In this document: positions 10,101 to 18,865 of the stretch, in pieces | Position numbering within the stretch: the first letter of the stretch is position 1 | Layout: every line of letters starts with the position of its first letter | Assembly (NCBI GenBank): GCA_052161645.1 | Contig: CP197414.1 | From: Laterigemmans sp052161645 | GTDB lineage: Bacteria; Planctomycetota; Planctomycetia; Pirellulales; Pirellulaceae | Length of the DNA stretch: 64,000 nucleotides | Strand: one strand, 5' to 3' | The notes under the pieces: generated by a model | The model's input: the letters and a program-made list of their open reading frames with translations, nothing else | The model's database searches: none | What the model was told of the DNA's origin: nothing | Made by a program: the position numbers and the translations under genes

Positions 10101-10734
10101 CGGCAGTGGCAAGTGGATTTGGACGCTGCCCGATGGTGAAATTCGAGTCGAAGGGGTTTCTTTTTTCCGGAAGCAGAAGGAGTTCGACGACGGGCACATC
10201 GCACTGCTCGAGCAGCTGCCTGATTTGCAGACGGTCGTCTTTTACCCAAACCAGATGACCAACGAGGGCATCGCCACACTGGCCGAGATGCCAAACGTCG
10301 TTGAGAACGTAAAGCATCTGGTATTTAACCGGATTGGGTTGGGCCCCAAGGGACTTGCCGCATTGGCGAAGTTAAAGCGACTTGAGACCCTCACGCTCCA
10401 TCAGACTGATCTGATCAACGACGATCTGAAGCTGCTTGCAAACTTTCAAGCCCTCAGGGAACTTACGTTGGAGCAAGAAAGCAAGAAGAAGTTCGGCCCC
10501 GCGTTCCTGACGGACGACTGCTTGAAGCATTTAATGGCAGCAAGTAGCCTGCGAAAATTGACTCTTAATGGCGAGACGTTCACCGACGAATGCCTTATAA
10601 TCGTAGCAGATTTGACGATCGAGGAATTGTGGCTGGGGACGCCCAACGTCACGGATCAAGCGGTTGCAAAGTTGAGGGAACAACGCCCCCGCTTGGGCAT
10701 CACGCGGTTCAAACAGTCCATTACCGAATTGTAA
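7153..10734 (+). CDS. Membrane Ser/Thr protein kinase with WD40 and leucine-rich repeats
   Basis: The 1193-residue protein has a kinase domain at about 180-445: glycine loop 'LGAGAMGKVY', lysine in 'VALKT', catalytic loop 'HRDLKPAN', 'DFG' and 'GTPAYMSPEQ', so it should be active. A Pro/Ser-rich linker and one membrane helix (about 526-548, 'LIASGFAGGAAVLLGVVIY') lead to an outer part with WD40-type repeats (about 615-935; 'DKTIRLWNAETFE', 'LSLWDVQSG') and leucine-rich repeats (about 1010-1180; 'LAALAKLKRLETLTL'). An N-terminal 150-residue helical region precedes the kinase, as is common in planctomycete kinases. It lies directly downstream of the ECF gene and upstream of two FHA proteins that could bind its phosphothreonine products. 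Start ATG 7153 follows the in-frame-alternative ATG 7141. Confidence 0.9.
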   Translation: MSFADPLAALEVKERNELEALLLDFDGSWAPESFEGIAGRVASHPSQQYSDLALSELVKIDLQRCWSAGDGRMLEEYLQQCPALGTTETVDADLVVAEFEARSNVHADLVLASYESRFPKQFPLVQQLVSELTESSVKESSPNPTEPNLVQASIDTSRIDSPRDTKDGKKRDTALELPVEFGRYRILKELGAGAMGKVYLAHDSQLERQVALKTPNFSGSGDDDMVTRFYREARAAAKIHHRNICPIYDVGEIDGRHFITMAFIKGRCMSEFIKPDRLPPQRTSAILVQRLAVALAEAHKHNVIHRDLKPANIMIDLKKEPVVMDFGLARQMDVESRVTQSGMAVGTPAYMSPEQIRGELHEVGTAADIYALGVILYELLTGQLPFLGPIAKVVYGIVNETPAPPSQLREDIDRELESICAKMMAKNRLDRYSSMGEVAAELKAYLKGRRKTAQANSATPGKPAASVSSGEHQLTETDALNAFFAAQTDSNSRGTMVEPAARSTSAAITAPKMRTSQLNRNNGGRKPLIASGFAGGAAVLLGVVIYFNGGKVVLDSDSNAVVKVDDDGSVAIRTGPELKPSDKNSTTSAAKASIPSKASIQAFNSSFDPKVELVNEWDHGAPNASNWHLATLSPDGKQVAFRLREGPLIISDCESKQSLDIPIEMENAISLAFSSDGRLIVTGHEDKTIRLWNAETFEQKGEPFESPIEPSVPWVHLSADGTKLIALANDHAKLKGESTFLTWEISTRKLISRFQAGVDDQRLADSIDASADGRLVAVISLRSGPTLWDTMTGKQVPVEFEYDEQIAGMKRIAGMDLSADGSRLAYGTVWGAASFAAILDTSTGKELWNSGPQKGRVHCVQFTNDGQWFASTAGRDGGHQLSLWDVQSGSEIERWTYQHRSESENADRVKFLSFSDNGTRLLLTGGYMPVVVWNLFEKAAIDLKSEAEAAATRVKATRMAETSPDDREIAEQFVDFGGGVQLAGSGKWIWTLPDGEIRVEGVSFFRKQKEFDDGHIALLEQLPDLQTVVFYPNQMTNEGIATLAEMPNVVENVKHLVFNRIGLGPKGLAALAKLKRLETLTLHQTDLINDDLKLLANFQALRELTLEQESKKKFGPAFLTDDCLKHLMAASSLRKLTLNGETFTDECLIIVADLTIEELWLGTPNVTDQAVAKLREQRPRLGITRFKQSITEL

Positions 10735-10883
10735 ACGATCGACCAGAATTCGATCGACAACAATTGGCGATACCTCATTCGGACAAGAACGCGTTATCGA
10801 CCCCGTAGCATCTACATCAGCGAAACTTCCTCACTGAGTGACTCAACGAAAACGTTTTGCCAACGTTTAAAGACGAACAAAAA

Positions 10884-11735
10884 ATGAATCAACGTTCCAC
10901 TCGCGATACCGAAGAAGAACCTGTCATCCAGACAGTTGCGGAGCCGCTGCAGCAATACCTGCAGAAGCAAGCGGCGCATCCGTCAGCGCCGGCGAACAAA
11001 GAGACTACTGCGCAATCACCGCAGGTCAGAGTCTTTCGACCGATCCATCGTCAGCCCCTTGCCATGCTGACCATCCTTGACGACGGCAGTCGGGAGGAAG
11101 GCGAAGCGATTCGGATTCGCGATTCCAGATTCACCATCGGCCGTGAGAAAGGTGAATTGACCGTCCCGTTTGACAGCGACATTTCCAGCAGCCACGCCGA
11201 GCTTCGTTGCCAAAAGCAGAAAGGGCGATATCGCTGGTATTTGATCGATCGCAAAAGTACGAATGGAACGTTTGTTCGCGCCTTCCGTGCCTCCCTCTCC
11301 CGCGAAAGTGAGTTAATCCTTGGCGGGCGTCGTTACCTTTTTCAACTTCCAGAACCCGGAAACGAAGCGGTTGAGACCGAAGCTTTGCAAACGCAGGCTT
11401 ATCGAGCGCCGAGTCGAACGATGCTGGAGCAATTTGTCCCCCGTCTTACAGAGACAGGAGTTCCGGAAGAGAACGCACAAACATTTTCCATCGGCGGTGA
11501 AACGTTCCTGGGAGCAGACCAACGCTGTCAGATTACGATTGATAGCGATCCTTTCATTGGCCCCCGACATGCTCGCTTCTATCAAAATGAAACCGAGCGT
11601 TGGATGATCGAGGACCAAAAGTCTGTCAATGGTGTCTGGATTCGAGTCAAGAGATTTGCGATGGACAAACAAACCGAATTCCAATTAGGGCAACAGCGAT
11701 TTCGGTTTCAGCCCGAAGTCGTCAGAACAAACTGA
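10884..11735 (+). CDS. Protein with two FHA domains
   Basis: About 283 residues, no membrane helix. FHA domains bind phosphothreonine peptides. The first lies at about 65-150 ('FTIGREKGELTV', 'SSSHAEL', 'DRKSTNGTFV'), the second at about 195-280 ('GPRHARFY', 'DQKSVNGVWI'). The SxxH and NG(T/V) loops of domain 1 look complete; domain 2 has P-R-H instead of S-x-x-H, so its binding site may be altered. ATG 10884 is preferred to the upstream TTG 10857. It sits between the WD40 kinase and a membrane FHA protein, and the genes are closely spaced, so they probably form an operon. A scaffold role between kinase and downstream proteins is inferred. Confidence 0.85.
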   Translation: MNQRSTRDTEEEPVIQTVAEPLQQYLQKQAAHPSAPANKETTAQSPQVRVFRPIHRQPLAMLTILDDGSREEGEAIRIRDSRFTIGREKGELTVPFDSDISSSHAELRCQKQKGRYRWYLIDRKSTNGTFVRAFRASLSRESELILGGRRYLFQLPEPGNEAVETEALQTQAYRAPSRTMLEQFVPRLTETGVPEENAQTFSIGGETFLGADQRCQITIDSDPFIGPRHARFYQNETERWMIEDQKSVNGVWIRVKRFAMDKQTEFQLGQQRFRFQPEVVRTN

Positions 11736-11755
11736 ATCAACGCTCGTGGACAATC

Positions 11756-13393
11756 ATGACTCAACATTCGTGGACCATCGGATCCGATTCGTCGTGTGAC
11801 CTCGTTGTCAAGAACAACACGGTTTCGGGTCAGCACTGTCGCCTGTCGAGCAATGGAAGCTCACTGTCTTTGACGGATCTAGATTCCACGAACGGAACCT
11901 ATATCAATGGACGACTTTTGCAGGGGACACAAAACATATCAAGGTCGGACAAAATCACTCTGGGGCAAACGCAACTAATGCCCTGGCCAGAGAGTATTAA
12001 ACCGACGAGTTCTGCAAGCTCAGAGCAGGCCGCGACCGTCGAAGCCGAAATAACGAAAACGGTCATCACCCTTGGGCGTGGCTTGGATAACACTTTGGTG
12101 CTCAGTGGCTCGAACGTGTCGACACATCACGCCAGGCTAATTATCGCATCAGGAGAAATCGTTCTCGAAGACTTAGGGTCCACCAACGGTACATCAGTAG
12201 GCAAAGTGGAAAACAAAGTCAGTTGCGCCACGGTTCAAAACAGCGATACCATATTTCTTGGGTCAACGGGATATCAAGTCGCCGATTTGATAAAGCGATC
12301 CCAACCAACTTCCATTAATTCAGAAATTCGTACAGTAAATCGCAAAGCAAATCGTCCAGCGAACAACAGCATGCTCGCGGTGGCAGCAGTTGGGGCAATT
12401 GGAATACTGTTTGCCGTGATTGGCTGGATCGTGACGCGTGATCTGGGCACAGCCGATAAACAGCAATCCAGCCCATCAAGTCCTGTGCCCACGACTCAGC
12501 AAACCGCGGTTGCCAAGGATCCAATGGGAGATATGACCTCGGGCAAAGGAACGAATGAACCAACGGCTGATGCGAAACAAACCGTCACGTTGCCGCAAGA
12601 AAGACTTTCAAAATCCTTATTCTTGATCGTTTGTACCGATGCCGAACGAGAAACCCCGTTTCGTATCGGTACTGGCTTTGCGATTGATTCACAGCACATC
12701 GCGACCACCGCCTCAGTTGTCCATGCCATGCGGAATCTGCAACAGAACGGCTTTTCAGAAGCCTTTTTATTTTCACCTTCGACCGAGAGTGAACTGAACA
12801 TCACCTCGACTATTATCCATCCACAGTTTGAACTTGCCAACATAGTAGCTCGCGAAGCACAACAAGAGCATGACTCCATTTTTGATCAGCTGGAATCTCA
12901 GCCACCGACACCGGAGGCGTTCGAGCAGGTCAAGGATCAATTGATCGTGGCACGCGTCAAGGCATTTGAGGCGATTGATCAAAAAACGACCTACGATGTC
13001 GCCATCATCGAAACTACTCAGGCGCTGTCGCATTGGTTACCCGGCGTAGCGGACGAGATTAAATTGCGACCGAACCAAAAACTGCATGTCACAGGGTATG
13101 CGTTTGACGTGGAAGATCCCTACTTAGATCGCAATGTTCCGATTGATTTGTCGACGATTTCCAGTCGTTTCGGCCAGCTAGCGAAAGCGACCGAAGGCTC
13201 GCAGGATCGCATGGTAGCGAAGGGAACTCTCCAGCAGCACGAGTTTGCTTATCTTGGTAGTCCGGTAATGAATGCCCAGGGCCAAGTCGTGGGCATCTAT
13301 TCGCGACCAACACCGCCGAATACTGAAACTGATCCAGAAAAAGAACTTACGTTCGATGCCGCACTTTTTCAGCGCGTGCGGGAATGCCGATAA
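11756..13393 (+). CDS. Membrane FHA protein with degenerate trypsin-like domain
   Basis: The 545-residue protein starts at ATG 11756; a frame open further upstream overlaps the previous gene and lacks conservation. Two FHA domains (about 1-80 'WTIGSDSSCDL', 'SGQHC', 'DSTNGTYI'; about 100-180 'STHHARL', 'GSTNGTSV') face the cytoplasm. One membrane helix (about 205-228) is followed by a Pro/Gln linker and an outer domain (about 285-540) shaped like HtrA/trypsin: 'IGTGFAIDSQHIATTASVV' (landmark GTGFAI, TTASVV) and 'LGSPVMNAQGQVVGIYS'. At the usual catalytic His there is Ser and at the Ser there is Leu, while the Asp-like 'YDVAII' remains. It is therefore probably a pseudo-protease used for binding. 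It could transmit kinase/FHA signals across the membrane. Confidence 0.8.
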   Translation: MTQHSWTIGSDSSCDLVVKNNTVSGQHCRLSSNGSSLSLTDLDSTNGTYINGRLLQGTQNISRSDKITLGQTQLMPWPESIKPTSSASSEQAATVEAEITKTVITLGRGLDNTLVLSGSNVSTHHARLIIASGEIVLEDLGSTNGTSVGKVENKVSCATVQNSDTIFLGSTGYQVADLIKRSQPTSINSEIRTVNRKANRPANNSMLAVAAVGAIGILFAVIGWIVTRDLGTADKQQSSPSSPVPTTQQTAVAKDPMGDMTSGKGTNEPTADAKQTVTLPQERLSKSLFLIVCTDAERETPFRIGTGFAIDSQHIATTASVVHAMRNLQQNGFSEAFLFSPSTESELNITSTIIHPQFELANIVAREAQQEHDSIFDQLESQPPTPEAFEQVKDQLIVARVKAFEAIDQKTTYDVAIIETTQALSHWLPGVADEIKLRPNQKLHVTGYAFDVEDPYLDRNVPIDLSTISSRFGQLAKATEGSQDRMVAKGTLQQHEFAYLGSPVMNAQGQVVGIYSRPTPPNTETDPEKELTFDAALFQRVRECR

Positions 13394-13429
13394 CAGTTGA
13401 GTCTCTTCGAAACCTATTCGAGCATCCAA

Positions 13430-14572
13430 ATGGCTAAGACCACAATTGCAGTATGCCTTCTCTGTTACTTAACGGCAGAAAATGGCTTGGCACAGAACGT
13501 TGTTATTGATCCTGTTTATGTGTATCCCACTCGTCTTCGGTGGGCCGTTTATGACCCTTACTATGCGGTAACCTCGCGGATCTACGCCCAAGCCGATCTG
13601 ATTCGCGCCCAGGGCGACGCGGCTGTAGACTTTGCGTATGCGCGCAATCTTCATGCGGACGCATATAGCAAGGAACTCGACAATTGGAAGAAGGAATTGC
13701 GGATCTACTGGGAGCGTAAAACACTCGCCGAGCAAAAAAAGCTAGAGTTAAATCACGTTCGCCAAATCGCTCGGATGAAATACCTGAATGATCAAAAGTG
13801 GCAAAATAGCCGTCTGTGGGATCGCCTTAAGAACCACCCCGAACTGAGCGGCCCAAACATCCGCAACGGCAGCGCGTTGAACTTTGTGTTGGCTCGACTT
13901 TCAGCATCATCTCTGCCCTATCAGTTTGATCCCGATAAAAGCCGTTATGGTCTGGAAGCACTCCAGCAGCTTGAATTGAACAAGGACTTGCTAGGACACA
14001 TCACTTTGAAACAGGGGCCGTTTAAATTTACCGCAAGTCAGACAGTCGATGGTACCATCAGCCTGTGGCCGTATATCCTACGCTGGGATGATTTTAAAGC
14101 TTCTCGTACAGCGTTTGAAAACGCACGGGCGGCCGTTGCGAAGGAATCAGAGACTGCGGGACAAGCGTCGGTCGATACCATCGGTCGGATGGAAGGGGCG
14201 CTCATGGAATTGACAAAGGAGTTCCACAGTTCGGCCAAAGTGCAGCAATGGGTCAAGCAACACAATCGCTTCACTCATTTCTATGCAGGTGATCGCTTTT
14301 TGCAAGAATTAGATCGCGAGATTGTTCAGGTAGAAAAAACCGGAGACATTCGCCCGTTAGGAGGAGGCGGATATGACCCAGAGAATGAAGGCGAGCATGT
14401 CGTTAGTCTCCTATGCTTCATGAATCGCAACGGCGTTGAGTTCGCTCCGGCAAGGCCGGGAAGCGAGTTCGCGTATCACAACTTATTCGTTCTGATGCGA
14501 GGCTTTTATTTGACCGTCGCGGAAGAAGATGAATCATTGAAACCTGAGGATCTTGGCGAACTTGCCAAGTAG
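13430..14572 (+). CDS. Secreted protein of unknown function
   Basis: The 380-residue product has a signal peptide (about 1-22, 'TTIAVCLLCYLTAENGLAQ'), a charged helical segment (about 80-135, rich in Lys, Glu and Arg, likely coiled coil) and a C-terminal region with 'RPLGGGGYDPENEGEH'. Start ATG 13430 is chosen because it directly precedes the signal peptide. No family is recognised. It follows the FHA pseudo-protease gene by 36 bases on the same strand, so it is probably the last gene of the kinase/FHA operon and may act outside the membrane with the pseudo-protease domain. Confidence 0.65.
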   Translation: MAKTTIAVCLLCYLTAENGLAQNVVIDPVYVYPTRLRWAVYDPYYAVTSRIYAQADLIRAQGDAAVDFAYARNLHADAYSKELDNWKKELRIYWERKTLAEQKKLELNHVRQIARMKYLNDQKWQNSRLWDRLKNHPELSGPNIRNGSALNFVLARLSASSLPYQFDPDKSRYGLEALQQLELNKDLLGHITLKQGPFKFTASQTVDGTISLWPYILRWDDFKASRTAFENARAAVAKESETAGQASVDTIGRMEGALMELTKEFHSSAKVQQWVKQHNRFTHFYAGDRFLQELDREIVQVEKTGDIRPLGGGGYDPENEGEHVVSLLCFMNRNGVEFAPARPGSEFAYHNLFVLMRGFYLTVAEEDESLKPEDLGELAK

Positions 14573-14765
14573 AAACCCGACAGCTTCTCGCCCTACGGGC
14601 ATTCGATAATCGCCAATGGTTCGCAATCTGCCCTTGCAAGATGCATTGATCAGCTTGCTATATGCGAGCGGTTGCATCGACCGAGTCGTCGAAGCGTCTA
14701 GCGAAAATCTCGTCGGTATCATCAGGGAATTCAAACAGACGCCCGACAAGGATGCAACCGAAGAC

Positions 14766-15996
14766 GCTCCGGTTTCATCGACCGGTAGATCATCCGCCCG
14801 CGAACGTCCGCCGGCAGCAAGGGCATTCACCCTCGATTCCACGTGGTAGTGCCATGAAAGCTGACGGCTGGGGGATTGTCGTGATTGCTCTGAATGCCAA
14901 AGGATCTCGATGAGCGTAATGACGGTAGGTGACTCCGCTCACCGAATGACCGAGAATTTCGATTGATGACTCAGGCATGTGCTCGTCGTAATAGGTCGCG
15001 CAAGTCTTGCGAAGATCCTTCAGCAACCAGTCTTTGGCAACGCCGGTTTCAACATCGACCTTGGCTCGAATCCCAGCGATCGTGATCAGCCGTTTGAAGA
15101 TCGAATTAGGCCTCGCTGAACCACCTACGAAGATCGGCTCATCTGGTACGGGCGTCGGTGGCTGAAGCCGACGTAAGTGTGCGTGTACCGCTCGATTCAT
15201 CGGCCGATAGAACGATTTGTTCGTCTTAACTCGTCGATAGAACAGCCATCCATAACGAGAGCGAAGTTTTGACTGCCGGTCTGGCGATTCATGGTTCCAG
15301 AAAACGTGTCTCCACAACAATGGTTGGTGAGTTGTCTTGGTCTTCCAGATCGTGCCGGTGTCCAGACCATAGTTGAAGAACAGAACAATCGCTGATCGCC
15401 AATACTGCCCAACACTGTGCGGCTGCGTCCAAGCACGTGGTCGACGCATCTGATATGTGGCAAAATAGAGTGCATTCAGTTCGGCCTTGCTCAGATACTG
15501 ACGGCCCGCCACATCTCGTTGCGGACGCGGCTTGGGGAATCGCGGAAGAGATTGAATGATGTCGTTTTCCCATGCCCATGCGGCGACAGCACGAACGTGG
15601 TCACGAGCCTTGTTCGAAGTCCGTTCCGGATTCTCTCCTCCATTCTCAACTGCATGGTCGTAAACCCAATCTAGGAAATCACGGATCGTTGATCGAGACA
15701 AATGCTCGAGACGAATATCTTTGCCCCAGCTGATCCACTTTTTCACGGTGGCTTGATACTCGTCGCTTGTGCCCTTTGAGTGCTTCTTGGCTTTGCAATA
15801 TCGTCTGACGGCGGGTGGAAACTTGGTCGACATCGGGAGAATCTCCGTCGTTGCGGTCGACTACTTCCGGTAGGCTCCACTCGACGCGCAGCGGTGCTGA
15901 ATGCTCCCTGCTCGACTTCCGAATCTTGGGCAAGAAATGAGACTCTCCACAATAGTTCGAATCGTCGCTCGCCGTCCCGGTCGATGAAACCGGAGC
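14766..15996. mobile_element. Recombinase gene flanked by perfect 20-bp inverted repeats
   Basis: The sequence GCTCCGGTTTCATCGACCGG at 14766-14785 recurs in exact reverse complement at 15977-15996. Between them lies only the tyrosine recombinase gene. The motif itself can fold (CCGGT...ACCGG). A related motif occurs near 48.26 kb. The repeats may be element ends, recombinase sites or a dispersed palindromic repeat. No target duplication was recognised just outside. Confidence 0.45.
14790..15833 (-). CDS. Tyrosine recombinase (phage integrase family), diverged
   Basis: The 347-residue protein has a SAM-like core-binding part (about 15-100) and a catalytic part. 'LKDLRKTC' contains the second Arg, 'ILGHSVSGVTYRHY' the His and the nucleophilic Tyr. 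At the usual first Arg position ('GLR..E' in relatives) the text is 'GLDTGTIW', and the His of 'HxxR' is Lys, so the active site is atypical. The C-terminus has a Cys motif 'CPCC'. It cuts the signalling cluster in two and faces opposite to the upstream operon. The family is clear; activity is uncertain. Relatives in planctomycetes are common lone integrases. Confidence 0.75.
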   Translation of the reverse strand: MSTKFPPAVRRYCKAKKHSKGTSDEYQATVKKWISWGKDIRLEHLSRSTIRDFLDWVYDHAVENGGENPERTSNKARDHVRAVAAWAWENDIIQSLPRFPKPRPQRDVAGRQYLSKAELNALYFATYQMRRPRAWTQPHSVGQYWRSAIVLFFNYGLDTGTIWKTKTTHQPLLWRHVFWNHESPDRQSKLRSRYGWLFYRRVKTNKSFYRPMNRAVHAHLRRLQPPTPVPDEPIFVGGSARPNSIFKRLITIAGIRAKVDVETGVAKDWLLKDLRKTCATYYDEHMPESSIEILGHSVSGVTYRHYAHRDPLAFRAITTIPQPSAFMALPRGIEGECPCCRRTFAGG

Positions 15997-16172
15997 ACTT
16001 TCGGTGAAGGCCATTTCAACGCGTCGGTGCCCGGATTCTGAAGACACCGACGCGAGTTTCACCCCGACCGAACTCCGTTCGGTCGATGCAACCGCCGCGC
16101 CGAATCTGAAAACGATTGCTTTCTCGCATAGGTTGGGTCTTTACCTTTGGAACGCATTGAAAAGGAGCAGCG

Positions 16173-16325
16173 ATGGTCCAGCCAATGAACCTAATGGCGG
16201 TTGTGGGGACACCATCGGTTGGGGAAATTCTTCCCGGCGCGACCTCACTCTGTCGGGACGATCCCGTGGATGAGCAACGGGTAGGGGCGGGTGTCGTCGG
16301 CCAAACGCTCGATTCAGTATTTTGA
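16173..16325 (+). CDS. Possible 50-residue small ORF with strong ribosome site
   Basis: ATG 16173 is preceded at good distance by AAAGGAG (16161-16167), one of the best Shine-Dalgarno sequences in the window. The frame runs 50 codons to TGA at 16323. The peptide begins MVQPMNLMAVVG and ends acidic; nothing is recognised. It lies in the gap between the recombinase and the TPR kinase gene, transcribed towards the latter's 3' end. The small size makes chance possible. Confidence 0.3.
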   Translation: MVQPMNLMAVVGTPSVGEILPGATSLCRDDPVDEQRVGAGVVGQTLDSVF

Positions 16326-16371
16326 CGATACGAGTTTCAACGATGGTCCCATGTGGAGAAACCGCGGATTA

Positions 16372-18816
16372 TCACTCAAGCTCGCAAAGACTGCGGTAAA
16401 CGCTGAGGTTCTCTGATTCATAGCCAATGCTCTCTGCGGCGGCGATACTGTGGCGGGCCGCCTTCAAATCTTGCTGTTTTAAGCAGATTGCGGCTCGCGT
16501 CTCGTGTGCCAAGCCAGAGCTTGGATCGGTTTTTACAGCCTCCTCAATGAATCGGCGTGCAAGGACAAGCTCTTCGGATTCAGCATGAAGCAAGGATAGA
16601 TTGATGTACGGCAGAACATACGCTGCGTCTTGTCCCAAGCATGCGCCGTATAGAACCGCGGCCTCGTTCAACTGCCCAAGTTCTTGACAGGCAAGTGCCT
16701 CCCAGTACAGGCACCAGTAGCGAGGCTTCGATGTGCGACTCGCTTGCATTCGTGATGCTTGAAAGTGCTCTCTGGCGGCTGAAAAATCCCCGTGATCCAT
16801 GAGTGCGATTCCAAGCAGATAATTTTCAAAGCCATCAGAACTCGTCTGCATGCTGCCAACATGGAAATCGTTGTCTGCGGATTCAAGGAATCGAAACGCC
16901 GAGGCGCTACGGTAACGCAGGGGTAGCCGATTTCTGACCGTTTTCCATTTCTTGCGCTGGGCACCCGTCATTTGCTCGCGCTGAAGCCCTAGCAGTAAAA
17001 CCAGTTCGGTAAGCTGCTGCGAGGCAACAATGCGTTCCTGGTCATTCAAAGAGGCGAACGGTGGACGGCTCTCCCAATCGTCTCTGAAAAGCAGGTGATA
17101 CTCGGCGAGGGACTCAGTGGCGATACCAGACGACGTCGACTCTGTAGGAGAAGAGCGAAGGAAGGCAAGCTGGCTTCGACGAAAGGTTTCCAGATCACTT
17201 TCCAGGCGAGCCGCTTTGCCAACTCTCAATAGTTGATCCCAACGCTCATGCAGTTGCTCACTGTCGAATGGTCGAAGCAACCGTACGGCGGGAGCCGAAG
17301 CGATTAAACCCTTGGCGTCCCCGATCGTATCGTATGCCTCCACGAGGCTTCCCTGTTGCACTTGCCGCTCCGCGGCTTCGGTCATCTCATCGCAACGGTC
17401 GATGATTGTCTCGGCCCGCCAGCTACCAACACCTATCAGACCAAGGACAACGGCGAGCAATACGGCTCCCGCACCCAAGAGTTTCGAATTACAACGCAAC
17501 CATTCGGTGACCAACCCAAGCCCGTTCACGGGGCGAGCGTGAGGCAGGCGTCGGCTTGCCAGCCATGCTTCCAAATCGCGGATCAGTTCGTGAGCGCCCT
17601 GGTATCGATCGACAGGCTCTGGCTGAACGCATCTTAATAGAACTGGTATCAGGGTCCGTGGTACCGATGGACCATTCAGCAGACCAAGAAGCTGAGCTTG
17701 GTTTGTCCAGTTCTTTTGCCCCGTCAGAAGTTCAATGAACACGACACCGAGAGAGTACATATCGGATCGAGTGTCAACATCTTCCTCGCCAGTCGCCGTT
17801 TCAAACGCCCGCATGTGCTCCGGCGACATATAAGAAAGGGTACCGCCGAATGAAGGCTGTCCAGAATCTGGCCGTGCCGAGTCGACTGCCGCCACGTTGA
17901 AGTCCATCAACTTGGGTGACCCGTCACCGTCAAGAATCACGTTACTCGGCTTGATGTCTCGGTGCAAAACACCTCGCGAGTGCGCGTGTTGCAACGCCCG
18001 CGCGATGCAAAGCACCCATTCGGAAATCAGAACCGCATAGGACGTTGTCTGCTTTGCATCGGATTTTGAACCCGTGCTCCGTCGATCATCGATCGAAGGC
18101 TCGCCGTCTGACTTTATTGGATGCTTGTCTTCAACAAATTCGACCACCCAATCGTTCAACTTTTGGGAATTCCATTTTGCAGTGTTCTGATAAGGCTTTT
18201 GGTTCAGCAGATCGACGAAAGTTGGGCCTTGGATCAATGGCATGACCAAACACCGGTAGGCGCCACTCATAAACTGCCCGTGAATCTGGACAATATTTGG
18301 GTGATCCAAACGAGCGAGAATTCGTCCCTCGATCCCCGAGTCCGGCGAGACCTTGATGGCAACTTTGCGGTTCAATTGGGTGTCGTTCGCGACGAAGACC
18401 GTTCCATGCGCGCCTTCGCCAACCTTCGCGCCAATCACGAATTGCCCGATGGTTGATCCGCTCTTCCATTGATGCGGTTTGGACGAAGTTTGTGATGGTT
18501 CGTGACTGACACTTGGTGACTCGACCGATTCAGAAACTAGTTGTGCTGAGTCGCGATCCGCAGCACACTGAATCGCCTGGGATAACCAATCGGAATTGAT
18601 CTCTGGCCAAGCCTTGAGATAGTCCTCCTGGTCGACCCGTTCACCGGTGGTGAATTTGGAGCGGATATCCGCCAAGATGTACGCTTCGAGACACTGCAAA
18701 CGCTTGACGGGGTCCGCCGGCAACGATGACTCGATCGATTCCACGCTTCCTTGCTGGAGATCGTTCAAAACCCGTTCGACCCACGGCTTTGTGCTGAACT
18801 GGGTGGCCTCATCCAT
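16372..18816 (-). CDS. Membrane Ser/Thr protein kinase with TPR region
   Basis: The 814-residue protein has a kinase domain at about 120-420: 'VGEGAHGTVF', 'VAIKV', 'HRDIKPSN', and 'MDFNVAA' where most kinases have DFG; a 45-residue insert rich in Lys, Asp and Ser follows the hinge region. 'GTLSYMSPEHMR' marks the activation segment end. One membrane helix ('LLGAGAVLLAVVLGLIGV', about 443-465) leads to an outer helical region with TPR-like repeats (about 640-810; 'GACLGQDAAYVLPYINLSLLHAE' landmarks ACLGQ, NLSLL). The DFN variant keeps the metal-binding Asp, so activity is likely. It is the first gene downstream of the recombinase insertion on the minus strand and lies after the LEPR-XLL gene in the direction of transcription, 49 bases away. 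Confidence 0.88.
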   Translation of the reverse strand: MDEATQFSTKPWVERVLNDLQQGSVESIESSLPADPVKRLQCLEAYILADIRSKFTTGERVDQEDYLKAWPEINSDWLSQAIQCAADRDSAQLVSESVESPSVSHEPSQTSSKPHQWKSGSTIGQFVIGAKVGEGAHGTVFVANDTQLNRKVAIKVSPDSGIEGRILARLDHPNIVQIHGQFMSGAYRCLVMPLIQGPTFVDLLNQKPYQNTAKWNSQKLNDWVVEFVEDKHPIKSDGEPSIDDRRSTGSKSDAKQTTSYAVLISEWVLCIARALQHAHSRGVLHRDIKPSNVILDGDGSPKLMDFNVAAVDSARPDSGQPSFGGTLSYMSPEHMRAFETATGEEDVDTRSDMYSLGVVFIELLTGQKNWTNQAQLLGLLNGPSVPRTLIPVLLRCVQPEPVDRYQGAHELIRDLEAWLASRRLPHARPVNGLGLVTEWLRCNSKLLGAGAVLLAVVLGLIGVGSWRAETIIDRCDEMTEAAERQVQQGSLVEAYDTIGDAKGLIASAPAVRLLRPFDSEQLHERWDQLLRVGKAARLESDLETFRRSQLAFLRSSPTESTSSGIATESLAEYHLLFRDDWESRPPFASLNDQERIVASQQLTELVLLLGLQREQMTGAQRKKWKTVRNRLPLRYRSASAFRFLESADNDFHVGSMQTSSDGFENYLLGIALMDHGDFSAAREHFQASRMQASRTSKPRYWCLYWEALACQELGQLNEAAVLYGACLGQDAAYVLPYINLSLLHAESEELVLARRFIEEAVKTDPSSGLAHETRAAICLKQQDLKAARHSIAAAESIGYESENLSVYRSLCELE

Positions 18817-18865
18817 AACTCATCACGCCGTCCGTTTCGTCATCGATCGCGTAACTGGCTCAACG

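Noticed and set aside
15679..16062. 127-codon minus-strand frame upstream of the recombinase
   Set aside because: Overlaps the recombinase start region in another frame, has no ribosome site and crosses the inverted repeat.
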